A stretch of 64,000 bases of DNA from Campylorhamphus procurvoides (Eukaryota; Chordata; Aves; Passeriformes; Dendrocolaptidae): NCBI GenBank assembly GCA_013396655.1, contig WBMV01004262.1:186001-250000 (forward strand), in the 5' to 3' direction. Below, one piece after another: positions 24,681 to 37,000 of the stretch (position 1 is the first letter of the stretch; each line of letters opens with the position of its first letter). Made by a program: the position numbers and the translations under genes. The notes beneath the pieces were generated by a model, which made no database searches, was not told the origin of the DNA, and saw nothing but the letters and a program-made list of their open reading frames with translations.

Positions 24681-27600
24681 TAAAAAATCACAAATGCAAA
24701 CATATTTTAATACACATTTGTACTTTTTGGTACATGCAATTCATGAGTTTTTATAGAATACATAGAGGAGACTCAAAATCTCAGAGACTGAAAGCAGAAG
24801 AAAGATTTTTTTTTAAATTCTCAGGTGTCCTAAATTGAGTTTTTCATAAAGTTAGCAAAACCTTCAAAGACAAGTGCATGTTGGATTAACACAAAAGAGG
24901 CTACAGTGATAATTAAAATATCTTTTGTTTGTATTATGAAGGCTACAGAAAAGTACAATGGAGAGTTTCACAGCAGAAGCTTTAAACTTCAGTTTACCCC
25001 TCCAAAAACATGTTCTCAAGGAGAGTGTGTTGGAAAAGGCCAGAGATCAAAACCTTATTGGCAGAAGGCTCTCCTTATCTGCCTGGGCAGAGCACACTCA
25101 TCAGCGTACTATCTGAAATCCTCATGCTTCAGCTGATTTAATTCTTACAGTGACCCATGAGGGCTGGCATGGCCCCTCACCATAAGAGACATCTATTGTC
25201 TTCTGCCAAGGACCTTTGGCTTTAAAGAATGAATAGTGATTAACCTAAGCACAGTCAAAACAGGGGCTAAATTGCAAAGGAGTAGCAGCAGTTGTTAGAA
25301 ACTGACCTTCATGTCTACCCAGCATCATTGCCCCTGTGGTGTTTTTGAGGTTTCTCCAAGGCTGACCGCCACATGCTCGCCCATGCTTCAGCCCCACTCC
25401 TGGGGCAGTGCTGACAGACAAAATCTCCCTTGTCCTCCCACCGAGCACAGCAGCAGCTGGGGAATGAGTGCCAGCTTCCAAGCAGGCATTCTGGCTCACC
25501 TTCCTTGGCCCTCAGCATCCCACTCTGTGGTAGGTAGCTGCCTAGCTGGCCAGAAGAGAAGCTCACTCAGAGCCCTTTGCCCTCCCTGAGCTGAGGTCAC
25601 AGACACGTGTGGGCAAACTGCCCATCTTTCCCCCTGTGCAGTGCAAAGAGAAGTGCTCCCCAGACCTTGGCTGCTGCTGACCCTCCAGAGTTTCTGCTGG
25701 CACATTCCTCACAACTCTGGAAGTCTCTGTGGTGTCTTGATGGCTAAAAAAGAATTTCCCAGGCTCATTTTTTGTTTGGGAGTGTCCCAGCTTTCCCAAA
25801 TCTTACAGCCATCATAGAGCCATTTAGCAAAGCAGGGTTTGGAGGCACTCTTGCACCACCAGTATGGTCTATGCATCTCTGCAGCAGCCAGGATAAAGGT
25901 GTAATGGGCTCCACATCATGGCCCAAGGGGCGATATGTACATCTCAGCACATACAGGAAAAATATTCAGGATATTTATGGGTAAAATGAACTTTGGTCAT
26001 GAAGACCGCTATAGTAAATGCAAACTTCAGAACATTTTCCTTGAAAGATTATTCCTTTTTTTGATCAGTGCTGTCCCTAATATCTTTGGTGACATTTTTA
26101 TTTATTACATTATAATTTAGCAGGGAACTGGTAGGCCACTTGCAAAAATGATTAATCAGAAATACCAACCTTGTTCTGATTTGCAGCATAACAGAAAACA
26201 GCGGCTCTGTTCCGTGCTACTCCCCAGTGATTTACATCAGTATGTGCCAATGATGAAAAACATGGCCTGCCTGTAAAGCTACAATTAGAGCTAGTTTCCA
26301 TGGACATAATCAGTTGAATGTAGAAGGAAAAAAAAAAAGAAGAAAGAAATCTAATAAAGGGAACAATATAAAGTAACCATTATAAAGTAACTGAGGACTT
26401 TATATGCCAAAATATGAATGACTTTAAGATATATGTTTTTCCTGGCAATTTTTGTACTTTTTTTTTTAATGCTTCACAAGACTATCCAAGTTGAAAAGTT
26501 CACATTTATACAGGAATAAAAGAAAAATCCAAAGAAGCCTGAAGTTTATAAATAAAAGAGATGACACATTAATATGCAGTTTCAAGAGTGTTCTACTTCA
26601 CCATCTTCTACTTTAGATAAGCAGAGTTACACTCAAAGGAAGTACTATTGAATAAATACAGGAATAAACAGCTGAGGAAGGCAGAATATTAACAAAGATC
26701 CAAAAGCTGCTGTCACTACATCAAGAGCAGGAACATTTTGACAACTTTATTCATGCCAATAATCACAAGTTGCCTTTTTCAACATTCAGGTTATTAAAGT
26801 TGCTTTATTCTGTTTCTTAGTGACTATAGCAAAATGAAATAATATTTCACAATAATGAAACAAATTTTTGATTCCTAATTTTAGGCACCTCTAAATTTGA
26901 AAACTTTGCCATTCTCCTTTTAATAATTCTTGATATATATCAGAATTTTAGTTCCTAAGTTGTATGCCCGAACTTGAGAAGTGATGAGCCACCTCATGCA
27001 GACTTGAAGTACCATCACTCTTCAACAGACAGTAATGTGAAAGTGTAAACATAATATTTAAACATGGCAAGAGATATTTCAATTGCCAGTGTTAGGGGTA
27101 TTTACAGTCAGACACTGTGCTAGCAGTATTGTTTCTTAGCCTTCTGTTCTTCACAGTCCGTTCTAGCAGAAGTAAAGGGAGAATATATTTCAATAATGTC
27201 TTTCCTTTGCTAAGTTGGCATAGAGAGAAATGTGTTGGTCTTGATAGTTTCCTTTTCAAACACTGAACTGCTCTGGGATATTTCCTACTCTTTGACTTGT
27301 ATGTGCCTCCAGTTAGGCAGCTGCAAATTTCTAAACCGTTAGAACTAGCACATCTTACATGCAATAGTTTCTGGGAACAAAACATGAAATATAAAAATAT
27401 CTTTAATGATTTAACTGTACCCTGTGAAGTACTATATTACTCTGTGTTAAGGTACAGCAAATGAGAGCCATGTTTTTACAGGTTGTTATTCTGTCACCCG
27501 GTTCTCTTTATTCAGGCAGCTTTTACCATTTATGAAGAGACAAACTCACAAAATAACCAACAAAAAAACCCAGAAGGCAATTTCATACTGGATAATGCAC

Positions 27601-28615
27601 ATAAGAGATAAGTGGGATATGAGGCAAGTAAGCATTAGCATTAAGCACAAGGGTAAGCATCAGCATGCTCAGCACCCCAGTCTGACACCTAGTAGGACAT
27701 TGCTGGCCAGGCTCTCATCTGTCAGGTGGAAAGTATCCACCTTTGCTGCTGCTTCTGGAAGGAGGCTAGTTCTTGGTGTCTCTGAGTTGCCATCTTCTAT
27801 CTCACTCTCTTTTTCCATTAGATTCTATAATTTTGTTTGTCAGTGTTACACTCCTTGAATCCTTCAGTTGTTACCTGTGCCAGTGATTGATCTCTGCCTT
27901 CTATTTTGATTTATAATTCAGCTGATTCTAGCCTACTTACTTTCTCATAGCTCTCTCTCATAACTGAACATATTCTTTAAAGTTTAAGCTAAGGTTGCAC
28001 AGCTGGGCTGTATCAAAACTAATCCTAGAATAACAGACAGCTGAACTCCTTGAAAAAGAATCACAAGCTGGGGGAGGAGGGAGAAAAAGTCCTGTGTTGA
28101 TGGGATTGTACTATACAACTTTCCAAAGTTTTGAAGAGATCTCTGGTTCGGAGCTGGAGATGACAGTGCTTGCCAAAATTTGACAAACCAAATATCTAGG
28201 AGATAGATCCCCAAAGCCAAATCAGAAAAAATTTTCTAGACACCTACAGTCATCTATCTCTCTTTTTGAAAGTAGGATGAATGGCTGTTCACAAGTGGTT
28301 ACAGTGCATCCAACCCACAAACCCAGAAATCCAGGAAAGACAATGCTACAGAATTTTAAATTGTAATAAATACTCTTCTGCAGTTGAGGAAGAAGCCAAA
28401 ACAGGTCAGTAGTTAGGTAACTGCAGGACATGTGGAGTTTCATGCTTAACTCCTGGCTCTTCCACAGATATTCCTGAGTAATTTAAGACAAGGTGTGTAA
28501 GTGCCAAACTTGGACACTAACATGCCTTTAAGATGGATATATGATACCAATAATACCAGTTTAGGCATACAAGACTCCAGAGTAGATCATAAAAGGTTAT
28601 AAAATCTGAGAGGGG
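24681..28615. other. Unique noncoding DNA with GC-richer patch
   Basis: 25,300-25,760 is distinctly GC-richer and gives several overlapping open frames of 60-90 codons on both strands, but none resembles a protein. CpG is not enriched, so it is not a classical CpG island. An A-rich tract lies at 26,325-26,347. Nothing else is recognised. Confidence 0.6.
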
Positions 28616-29465
28616 AAATATCCAAACTAAACCTCCCTTGATACAACACCAGGCCATTCACTCAGGTTCTGTCATTGGTCACCACAAAGAGATCAGTGCC
28701 TGTCCTTCTTCATCCCCTCACGCAGAAACTGTAGACTGCAATGAGGTCTTCCCTCAGTCTCCTCCAGGCTGAACAGATCAAGTGACCTCAGCCACTTCTC
28801 ATATGGCTTCCCCTCAAGGTCCTTCACTATCTTTGTTGCCCTCCTTTGGACACTCTCTAAGAGCTTAATATGTTATATTGTGGTGCCCAAACCTGCACAC
28901 AATATTCCAGGTGAGGCAGCCCCAGTGCAGAGCAGAGCAGGACAATCCCCTCCCTCGACCGACTGGTGATGCTTTGCCTGATGCCCTCCAGGACAGGGTT
29001 GGCCCTCCTGGCTGCCAGGGCACTGCTGACTCATATTCAACTTGTCATAGATCAGGACCCCCAGGTCCCTTTCCATGGCACTGCTTTCTCATTTTCCAGC
29101 CTGTGCTGCCATGTCCCAGGTACAAAATCCTTCACTTGCTCTTGTTAAACTTGACATAGTTGGTAATTATCCATCTCTTTAATTTGTCAAGGTCTCTCTG
29201 CAGTGCCTCACTGCCTTGCAGGAAGTCAACAGCTCTTCCCAGTCTTGTATCATCTGCAAACCTGCGTAGTATCCCTTCTAGTCCTGCATCCAAGTCATTT
29301 ATGAAGATGTTGAAGAGCACAGGGCCTAAGATGAGGCCCTGTGGAATCTTACTAGTGACCAGTGTCCAGTCTGATGGCCATTCACTATTACCCTCCATGC
29401 CTGACCCATAAGCCAGTTGCTCACTCATTGCGTGATGAGTTTATATTCAGTCATGGTCACTGTGG
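28616..29465 (-). mobile_element. CR1 LINE fragment (RT to near 3' end)
   Basis: A minus-strand CR1 copy. In sense orientation it runs from the palm of the reverse transcriptase (about 29,465) through the C-terminal part of ORF2 to the downstream region, stopping before the terminal tail. The visible tail microsatellite is absent, so this is a 3'-clipped as well as 5'-truncated copy. Its middle section (28,731-29,043) is almost identical to the CR1 at 31.8-32.1 kb, while both flanks are much more diverged. The RT segment is annotated separately. Confidence 0.93.
29132..29428 (-). pseudogene. CR1 ORF2 reverse-transcriptase fragment
   Basis: A 98-codon open segment carries the RT fingers-palm motifs. 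These are a degraded PQG block followed by LGPVLFNIFINDLD, and the catalytic FADDT box with both aspartates still present. It is followed by the usual CR1 leucine/lysine-rich stretch (RDLDKLKRWI). It lacks the endonuclease domain, the N-terminal RT and the C-terminal thumb in one frame, so it cannot be functional. Its start methionine is a chance codon inside the domain. Confidence 0.9.
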
Positions 29466-31483
29466 TCAGATGTCTGATGCATTTTTCATTATATGGCCAT
29501 TTGCTAAAATACAGGAACAGTCCAGACAGCAGATTGCTGTGCAGACTAATTCATAACATATAACCTGAGTGCCACCACTGCTGGCCATAATTTAAACAGA
29601 GTGAGACATCCCCTTACTGCTGAATGAGGTGATTTTGATACATTGGTTTAAACAGAAGACTTGGTTTATTAAATTTAGTCCCACATAAGCTGAGGATGAG
29701 TGTCTAACCTGCTGAATAACAGAGTTGCCAGCATTTCCAAATTAATGGTGTAGGCATGTCCCCACTCAGTTAGTGGCTGGTTGTGAATTCCTGACTCATT
29801 TGCCATATGAGGAAGTGTTCAAGTCGTTTCTATATACAGTCCAAAACATTTGTTACCTATTATTTTTTGAGGATGATATCACTTCAAGAATTAGCTGCAA
29901 CTTTATCATTATGGCGTATTGTCTGACTCACACACTCCTTCTTTGCCAGTTACACCAGGCTCACCAATGGCACCTAAATGTGTGCTTTAGAAAGCTGTTT
30001 CGAAGTCTGACCCTCATTAATTTAAATGGGAGCTGTACTCCTCAGTGGCCATTAGGTGAGTAGGTGAGATTTGGATGCAGACAGCAAGTTAGGCACAGTG
30101 AAGTCATGCTTAAATTCTCTTGTAGAGCTAACCTTAAATTTATGAAGAGAGCAAGTAGAAAGAATTTATGTCAGGCTGTAGACCGGAGCAGACCTAACAG
30201 TAAAGTCACTGATAACGTATGAAGTGATTTCACCTCAGCACTAATGTTTTTAACATTAGTTAATATGTCAAAATTTTGAGAACCTAATTTTTTTTTTAGT
30301 TTCCTAAACAATAGAGAAATCTTGCTGTAGTCTTGCATGTCATAGAAGAGCAATAACTTATATGCAAGGTATGGTTTTTATTCTACCTGCTTTTCCTAGG
30401 CAGCATTGAGTCCCTTCTGAGAATACCCAGACTTAAAATAGTGCTACACTTTATGACTGTTGTTCTACACTTTATGACTGTTACTCTAAATCACATGCAA
30501 TTAAAGCAGCCACAAATATTAGTCCTTTATTAGTCGAAATGTTTCCTTCAGAGCCAGTCTGGGGATTTCTGCACAGCCCTATAATCCATAGATGGGGGTG
30601 AAGAGTGAGCAATCAACACTGAAGCAGTCTGAAAATGTACCTTGCTGTCTTTGCACCCCCTTAAAAAAATACTGGTCTTCATGTGAGAATGTTTGCATTC
30701 AAATATGTACTCCTCTGGTGCAATATCTATTAATCACAGGAGAGAAAAAAAGGGAAACAAGCAGATTAAAAAAAAAAAAAAGCCTGTGAAACTCGGTGGA
30801 ACAAATGGGATAATTTCCAATTTCTTTACTAGGTGTTAGACCAGGCCCAAAGGAGTCACCGGAGGAGATCCAGTCTGCCTGCAGTAAATTTATACTGAGG
30901 TTTCAGGCAGTTCATCAAGCACCTCTGCCCGTCCAGTGGAGAGAAAACATCTGCAAGGTTCTCCAGAGGAAGAGGCTGCCTGCCCATCATAACACCCAAA
31001 CTGAGTACCTTATCTTCTTTTGGAGGGTCTCCAAGATGTGCCTCCTCTCTCATTAACAGAGTCAAGAGATTTCTTTTTTACCATCATCTCACTACACATT
31101 GAACTCGGTGCCAAAGCAAGGTGAGCTGGCACTCCCCATGAGTAGCTTGCACAAATATTGCTCTTATGAGTATTAGAGGTGCCCTGTGTCACCACTATCA
31201 GATGGGATTCCCATGCACAGAGTGTGCAGGCTCTAAGTCCAAAAAATCCTATGGAGTTATAGATATGAACTTCTAGCCACCAACATACCATTCCTGGGTC
31301 CAAACTGGCACTTATAATTTTAATATAAAAATATGTAAAAAAAAGAAGCATTAAATACCTGGTGAGGACAGAAGGGTGAAGGATCAGTGTCAATAGTTCT
31401 CTCTAACTGCACTTCACCTGATGCTGTGCTATTTTGCACAACATTTACTACTTAATCAAGGTGCTTCAGGTTTTCTTACACAC
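29466..31483. other. Unique spacer between two CR1 copies
   Basis: No gene supported. It holds a 21-bp tandem duplication (30,444-30,485) and a 14-base poly-A run (about 30,769-30,782). The poly-A run has no recognisable retrocopy upstream. A 127-codon minus-strand frame at 31,010-31,393 resembles nothing. Confidence 0.6.
30444..30485 (+). repeat. 21-bp tandem duplication
   Basis: The unit ctacactttatgactgttgt plus one base occurs twice in a row (30,444-30,464 and 30,465-30,485). Copies differ only in the last few bases. Probably a replication-slippage or repair duplication. Confidence 0.92.
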
Positions 31484-31558
31484 GGAATCACAGAACGTGC
31501 TGAGTTGGAAGGATCATTGAATTGAACCCTTAGCCATACACAGAACCCTCCCCAAGAG

Positions 31559-31972
31559 TCATGCCATGTGCCTGAGAGTATTGTCCAAACGCTTCTTGAA
31601 CTCTGGTAGGCTTGGTGCTGTGATCACTTCTGTGGGGAGCCTGTTCCAGTGCCCAACTACCCTCTGGATGAAGAACCTTATCCTAATATCCAAACTAAAC
31701 CTTCCCTGACACAACCTCAGGCCATTCCCTGTGATGCTGTCACTGGCCACCACAGAGAAGAGATCAGTGCCTGCTCCTCCACTTTCATAGGTGTTGTAGA
31801 CTGCAATGAGGTCTTCCCTCAGTCTCCTCTTCTCCAGGATGAACAGATCAAGTGACCTCAGCCACTTCTCATATGGCTTCCCCTCAAGGTCCTTCACTAT
31901 CTTTGTTGCCCTCCTTTGGACACTCTCTAAGAGCTTAATATCTTTCTTACATTGTGGTGGCCAAACCTGCAC
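31559..31972 (-). pseudogene. CR1 ORF2 C-terminal fragment
   Basis: A 137-codon frame ending at the natural ORF2 stop. It contains the conserved CR1 C-terminal motifs QRRATK (near residue 20), LEKRRLREDLIAVY (near residue 48), the WNRLP block, and the terminal FKKRLD. This part lies downstream of the RT catalytic core. It is open over the whole stretch, which is unusual for an old copy, but the RT region upstream is broken by indels, so no active protein is encoded. Confidence 0.92.
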
Positions 31973-32223
31973 ACAATATTCCAGGTGAGGCAGCCCCAGT
32001 GCAGAGCAGAGCAGGACAATCCCCTCCCTCGACCAGCAGGTGATGCTTTGCCTGATGCCCTCCAGGACAGGGTTGGCCCTCCTGGCTGCCAGGGCACTGC
32101 TGATTCATAGTCAACTTACCACAGACCATGATCTTTAGGTCCCTTTACGCAGCACTGGTCTGCAGCATCCCATTTCCCAGTCTGTACATACACCCAGGGT
32201 TGCTCCATCCCAGATTCAGAATC

Positions 32224-32243
32224 TTTCCCTTTCCCTTTCCCTT
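32224..32243 (-). repeat. Short (CCCTTT)n array inside CR1
   Basis: About three and a half ttccct units lie within the CR1 body where related copies have no such array. It looks like local slippage after insertion. Confidence 0.85.
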
Positions 32244-32425
32244 GATGAGCCTCATATGATTTATGAGATGATTGCCAGTCCTCTAATGCGTTGAGGTCTC
32301 TCTGCAGAACCTCCCTGCTCTTTGAGGGAGTCAACAGCTCTTCCCAGTTTTGTATCATCTGCAAACTTCCTTAGTATCCCTTCCAGTCCTGTGTCCAAAC
32401 AATTCATGAAGATGTTGAAGAGCAC

Positions 32426-33659
32426 TCAACCATGGGAGATCTCCAGCTGTCCACTTACCCGTGCTGCTCTCTGCAACCCAGTGATACCTCCTCAGGTTGG
32501 GGCATGCCACTGGAGTGGGCTCCCATGCTTGCCAGGTGCTGGCTGTTCTGTGGGGAGTCAGATCTTCCCTGTCTGCCTGAGGTCAGGGTGCTGCTGCAGG
32601 GTATCTCTGGGGTGGCACATCAGATTTTGACTCCTGCTGGTTTCATATCATGATTCCATCCGCATTACAAATTGAGATTCTTCTTTTATATTTCCTTTCA
32701 AACTGATTCCTTGTTTGTTTTGAAAGTCTCTTTGTAATTCTTTGGTTGCTATTTTTTCTGGTTTCTGGTCATCTATCTCTTTAACGCTATGAGTTTTGGT
32801 GCGGTTTTGTGTGTTCAATCCACACATGCTGTTTACAGCCAGTCTTATCTTAGCAGATGGGGTCATCCAGGCCCTTTTCCAAGAGTGCAAGCACCCCCAC
32901 AGTGGGCCAAGGATCATTTCAAATGGACCATTTGGGATGCAGTCATCCTGTTCTGAAGGGCAAGAGCAGTTAATGATGTGGACTTGAACTCTCACATGTG
33001 GGTTGGGCTCAGTGCCAAGAACTATCCCAAGCACCTTTAATTTACCAATACAGATGGAGCCAAGATAATCCTTCTGGGAAACGAAGAAGCAAACTTAGAG
33101 CTACAAGCAAGATGCAGAGTCAAAGTCTTGATCTGGGAGATAACTCTCGCCCTACACTCAGTGAGCTCAGAATTTTGTTGTCTCCAGCATACCAGTAAAA
33201 ACAGCCATAAATTTCAGAGCTTAATTCTGACTTTAGGTTCTGACTCTTTATTCTCAAATGGGGCTCAGAGCCAATGTTTTGGTTCAACACCACCTGTAAA
33301 ACATTGTATTGGCTTTATGTCACATGAAATAAAAGGTGAATGTCTTTTGATCTTGATCTGTAGCCGGGTCATTAGAGGTTCCCTCCCCAGCATGTTTGGT
33401 CTGTGCATGGTCTCACTAACTGTGGAGCTGATTGCAAAATTTGATTGCTTGTTCCAATCTGATAAGTTTCTTTCTAAAGCCCTTCTTAAAGTGATAAATA
33501 CAGACAGGAGGAGTAATTTTTTCTCACTTGCTCTGTATCTATTACAGCCTGAAAAACAGCAGAAGACTATTAATCTCAGAGAGGGCAGGATGGAGCAGGT
33601 GCTGTCAAATTTCTATAGAAGTCTCAGGTTTTTTCCTGACTGTTTCCTCAACATTGAAG
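32426..33659. other. Unassigned sequence between CR1 and solo LTR
   Basis: No confirmed gene. It contains an unexplained 128-codon minus-strand frame (32,648-33,034) and a 198-codon plus-strand frame (33,128-33,724) that runs into the solo LTR and is therefore probably chance. The first ~200 bp are GC-richer than average and do not match CR1. Confidence 0.5.
32648..33034 (-). other. Unidentified 128-codon open frame
   Basis: The frame is open from a methionine at 33,034. It has clustered cysteines (NCSCPS, EQDDC), two N-glycosylation-type sequons (NCS, NRT) and a lysine/glutamine-rich C-terminal third. I recognise no domain. Such features could belong to a decayed envelope-like or other retroelement frame, or arise by chance. 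It lacks a signal peptide or a membrane segment. The neighbouring LTR is bracketed by its own target duplication, so the frame is not demonstrably part of that provirus. Confidence 0.2.
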
Positions 33660-33664
33660 ACATC

Positions 33665-34063
33665 TGTCATGGTTTAGGAATGATATTCCCCAATTTAGTG
33701 TTCCTACTGAAGCACTCCAAATGAGGCACCAGTCACTCACTCTCCCCTCCCCCTCCCTCTGCGGCAGGATGGAGAGGAGAACGGAGGCACAAAAGGTGAA
33801 CATCACAGCTTAAGATGAGAACAATTTATGGGAAACAGCAATGGAATAAGCAAAATGAACCGTAGCAGCTCCAATATCAGTAACAGAAGGAACCAGCACT
33901 ACCTGACTGCTCACTTCATGCTATGCTTACTCGAGCAGAAGGGACACCCTCTCCTGCTCCTGGAAAACATCATGAGATGGTATAGAACAACCTCTGGGTC
34001 CTAGCCATCCTCCCTCTTGGCTAGTGGAAAAAAATTAACCCTGTCCTGTCCAGAACCAGGACA
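33665..34063 (-). mobile_element. ERVL-type solo LTR with perfect 5-bp TSD
   Basis: A 399-bp LTR in minus orientation. On the plus strand it starts tgtcatggttta and ends aaccaggaca, which gives TGTC...GACA termini. It is flanked on both sides by the exact duplication acatc (33,660-33,664 and 34,064-34,068). Five-base duplications fit the ERVL class. There is no internal proviral sequence between the two duplications, so the provirus has been reduced to one LTR. It is the same family as the LTR at 55.2 kb, sharing for example gagggttaattttt-type and cagaggttgttctatacca blocks in sense orientation. Confidence 0.92.
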
Positions 34064-34068
34064 ACATC

Positions 34069-37000
34069 CCAACAATGTAGGATGTAGCCAACTCTGAGAT
34101 GCTGTTTTGGTCACTGGCCCTGTCCCCATCAGTTTTTCCTTTTAAGTGTCTCAGGGATTTGTCTTTTATTTACACCTTGGTGCATGATGAGAATAAAACT
34201 TTGATCTGAGCTCACATGAGGTGGAGCACAGACTCCTAACGATTTTGTTTTAATCTTGCAATAATCTTAGCAGATTATGGGTTAACCTAGGTAAACAAAT
34301 GGGAAATTCCAGCATCTAAAGTGGAAAAAACTTCCCTTTCTAAGTGAGCCATAAGGACCAACCCGAAGAAGAATTAATATTGATCAAGGACTACATTACA
34401 ACAAGCTACAGAATAAAAAAAATACATCGTCTTTCATTTCTCATTCCTTCACATTACTTGATATGAACAAAAACCACTCAAAATCAAGCTGGTTTGAAGT
34501 CCACAGTAGAATTAGGAAGCACCCTCCAACATAGTAACTTTACTGTCAAATTTTGGAATTAAAGGAAAGCCAATAAGGCACACTAAGAGGCAAAAGAAAA
34601 CAAGACAAGACTGTGGGGAGCCAAGGGCAGGTGAAAGCACCTGAACCAGAGGGAGAGGCCAGGACAAATGAAGGGAGTAGTTGGGTAGGAGAATGTGCTA
34701 TGAGCTAAAGACTTCAAGTTTTATTTATTTTCTATGGCTGAATCAGAGAAAATTGGGGGTGTGGTAGTATACATATTCTAGGGGCTGATATTTCAAGTGA
34801 AGAACACACTGGTGGCTGTCTGGTACCTTTGACAAACAGTACCTTTTAAGAAAAAAAAAATCCTAATTCCAGAGATAAGTGGTCCAATGAGGAGTTAAAT
34901 GTGGTAGCATCAGTTCACTGGTATTGTATGCAACTTGCCAGTAGTTGCGACACTACATTCTCTGGAAAGTAAGGAAAAAAAAAAAAATCCTAGCTGTACT
35001 TTTTTCTCATAATGTGCAGAGCATGATGTCAGCCTGGCAGAGGAATGTAAAAATAAACAATAACACACATTTTTACCACACAGAAAAATATTACTTGCAA
35101 AGGCAATAAAATAGAGAGTGTAATATGTTTTGTCTCTTCTTTTCTGTATGATTGAAAAAGAAGTGAGTAAACATTAGCAAATAAGACACTTTCTGCAGGA
35201 CTGTGTGGTACGTTTATTTTAAATACTCTTTGCACTAGCCTGATCTCTTTTCCCAGCACAGGAGCCAGGCAGCCCTCTTAAAGGTGTTTCCATGAGGATA
35301 AGAAAAACGCTACAGAGGGAACAGCATAGCTGCCTTCCACCCACTGCCTCAACATGTTATACTTCCCCCCAGTGAGAGAATACACTACTTTATCCTGTAT
35401 TTCAATAGGCAGCAACTTTTGTTTGTGTGAGGGGAAGGTCACAGCTGATTTTTTTCAACTCGTAGAATTACATCTTTTTAGAGCAATTCTAGTTGGAAAA
35501 CATTCATGAAGCTGAAGCTTTGACAAAATCTTGCTCTTTCATTAGTGCCTTGTTTGGAGTGGTATTGGCTTCAGTAAAATGTTCATGGAAAGTAATATTT
35601 TTCATATAGAGGTCTGAAGAAGAAACTTTAGATCTTAAATGTCTGATTTTGGTTTAGATGTTTGTTTAGCAGATGCCTCCATCTGAATTAATTATTTACA
35701 TTCTTTCTCAAAGTGGGGAAGGTAGAGCAAAATTAAAGTAGTGAATTTCTCTCTGCATGGTGAGGAATGAGGTCTTATCTGAGGAAAATTTCCAAATCTT
35801 GTACTTTTTGTGCATGAACTAAGTTAAGAGAGGGCTTGAAATAAATCTGGTTTTTAGATATGCAACTACATATTGAAAATTAGCACTGGAGTCTCAGTGC
35901 CAGCTCACTTTTGAAGAGGGAAATGGAAGCTATGGCAAACATCCATACACAGAGATACAATTATGGCAAGTTGTGTCCCAGAAACATCCACTTTCTGCTG
36001 AAAACCATGTCTGATTGTAAAGGGAGCCAATGGTTCACATGAAGGCATCTACCTTGTAGGAGTCTAAAGTAGATTAAGTCAATTCCACTCTTTGTCTCTG
36101 TCCCTCACAACTTATTTTCAGTGTTTTAGGTACCAGAATGGAAGACATAATTTTCTGCCATTGGTGAGATAATTTCACCTGAAAAATCTATTCTGAATGG
36201 GGCATTGGAAAGACTTGAGTCTGATTTTGCACATCAAAGACAATTAGATAAATAAATGCTTTTGCCCTGAGATCAAATGGTTTGCTATAGCTCACTTTCC
36301 AGAATATTTATTTCACTGTTTTGGTATATCTCACTTTCCAGAAGATTTGGGTTTTGTTCTAGTATAAGAGGAAAATATTTTCAGAAACCTCCAAACGAGT
36401 GGTCAACATAAGCTGGCCACCCCTTTTGTTGACTGCTTTTCACAAAGTTGGATGCTATTTAATTCTTCAGGGGTTTTTTTCTTAATGAATTTCATAAATT
36501 ACTTCAGCTTTACAGTGATAATATTTAAGATTTTTACTTCTTAAAGTGGAATCATGTATGATTTTCTTATTTTAGACTGTCTAAAGTGGAGAACTCTAAA
36601 GTTCAGAGGATTTCTTCAGCAAAACAATTTTTTCCTCTTTCTTTGCTTTTTAACTCCAGAGTTTCTGGGTAAGGGTCCAGATATATCTGTCTGAGTTATG
36701 GTATGGATTTGAGGTGAATGTCAGGCCAAAGCACTGTCTAAAATGAAGTGCCACAGGAAAGACCATATATAATGTGAGAAAACACTGTGTCATAGAAAGA
36801 GCTGATTCATTTTCCTTCTTCAAGGCAGCCATGAATTACAGATTGTCAACTTCAGAACAAAAGAGCAGAAATAAATTGCTAACTCAGAAGAGATCTTGGA
36901 TGGTTCCAAATTTTACTGCTGTTTTCTCTGGATGTTCATTGGTGCTAAATTCTAAATACTCGGAATGGCAACAATCACCATCACTAAAAATTGCTTCCAT

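Larger units (their letters stand above)
31484..32425 (-). mobile_element. CR1 LINE, 5'-truncated, 3' end intact
   Basis: The plus strand begins with the inverted CR1 3' end (ggaatcacagaacgtgctga, then gttggaaggatcattg) and continues through the ORF2 C-terminus to the RT catalytic region at about 32,360. Sequence stops matching CR1 after ttgaagagcac near 32,425. The element is therefore a typical 5'-truncated retroposition product of about 940 bp. A small CCCTTT array sits inside it at 32,224-32,243. Confidence 0.95.

Noticed and set aside
25300..25760. CpG island or promoter
   Set aside because: GC-richer but CpG-poor, with no transcription-start features.
30769..30782. Poly-A tail of a processed pseudogene
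   Set aside because: No coding or RNA-gene similarity upstream and no target duplication seen, so it is a simple A-run.
33128..33724. 198-codon plus-strand open frame
   Set aside because: It runs past the target duplication into the minus-strand LTR, so its end is not ancestral. No recognisable motifs or splice context.
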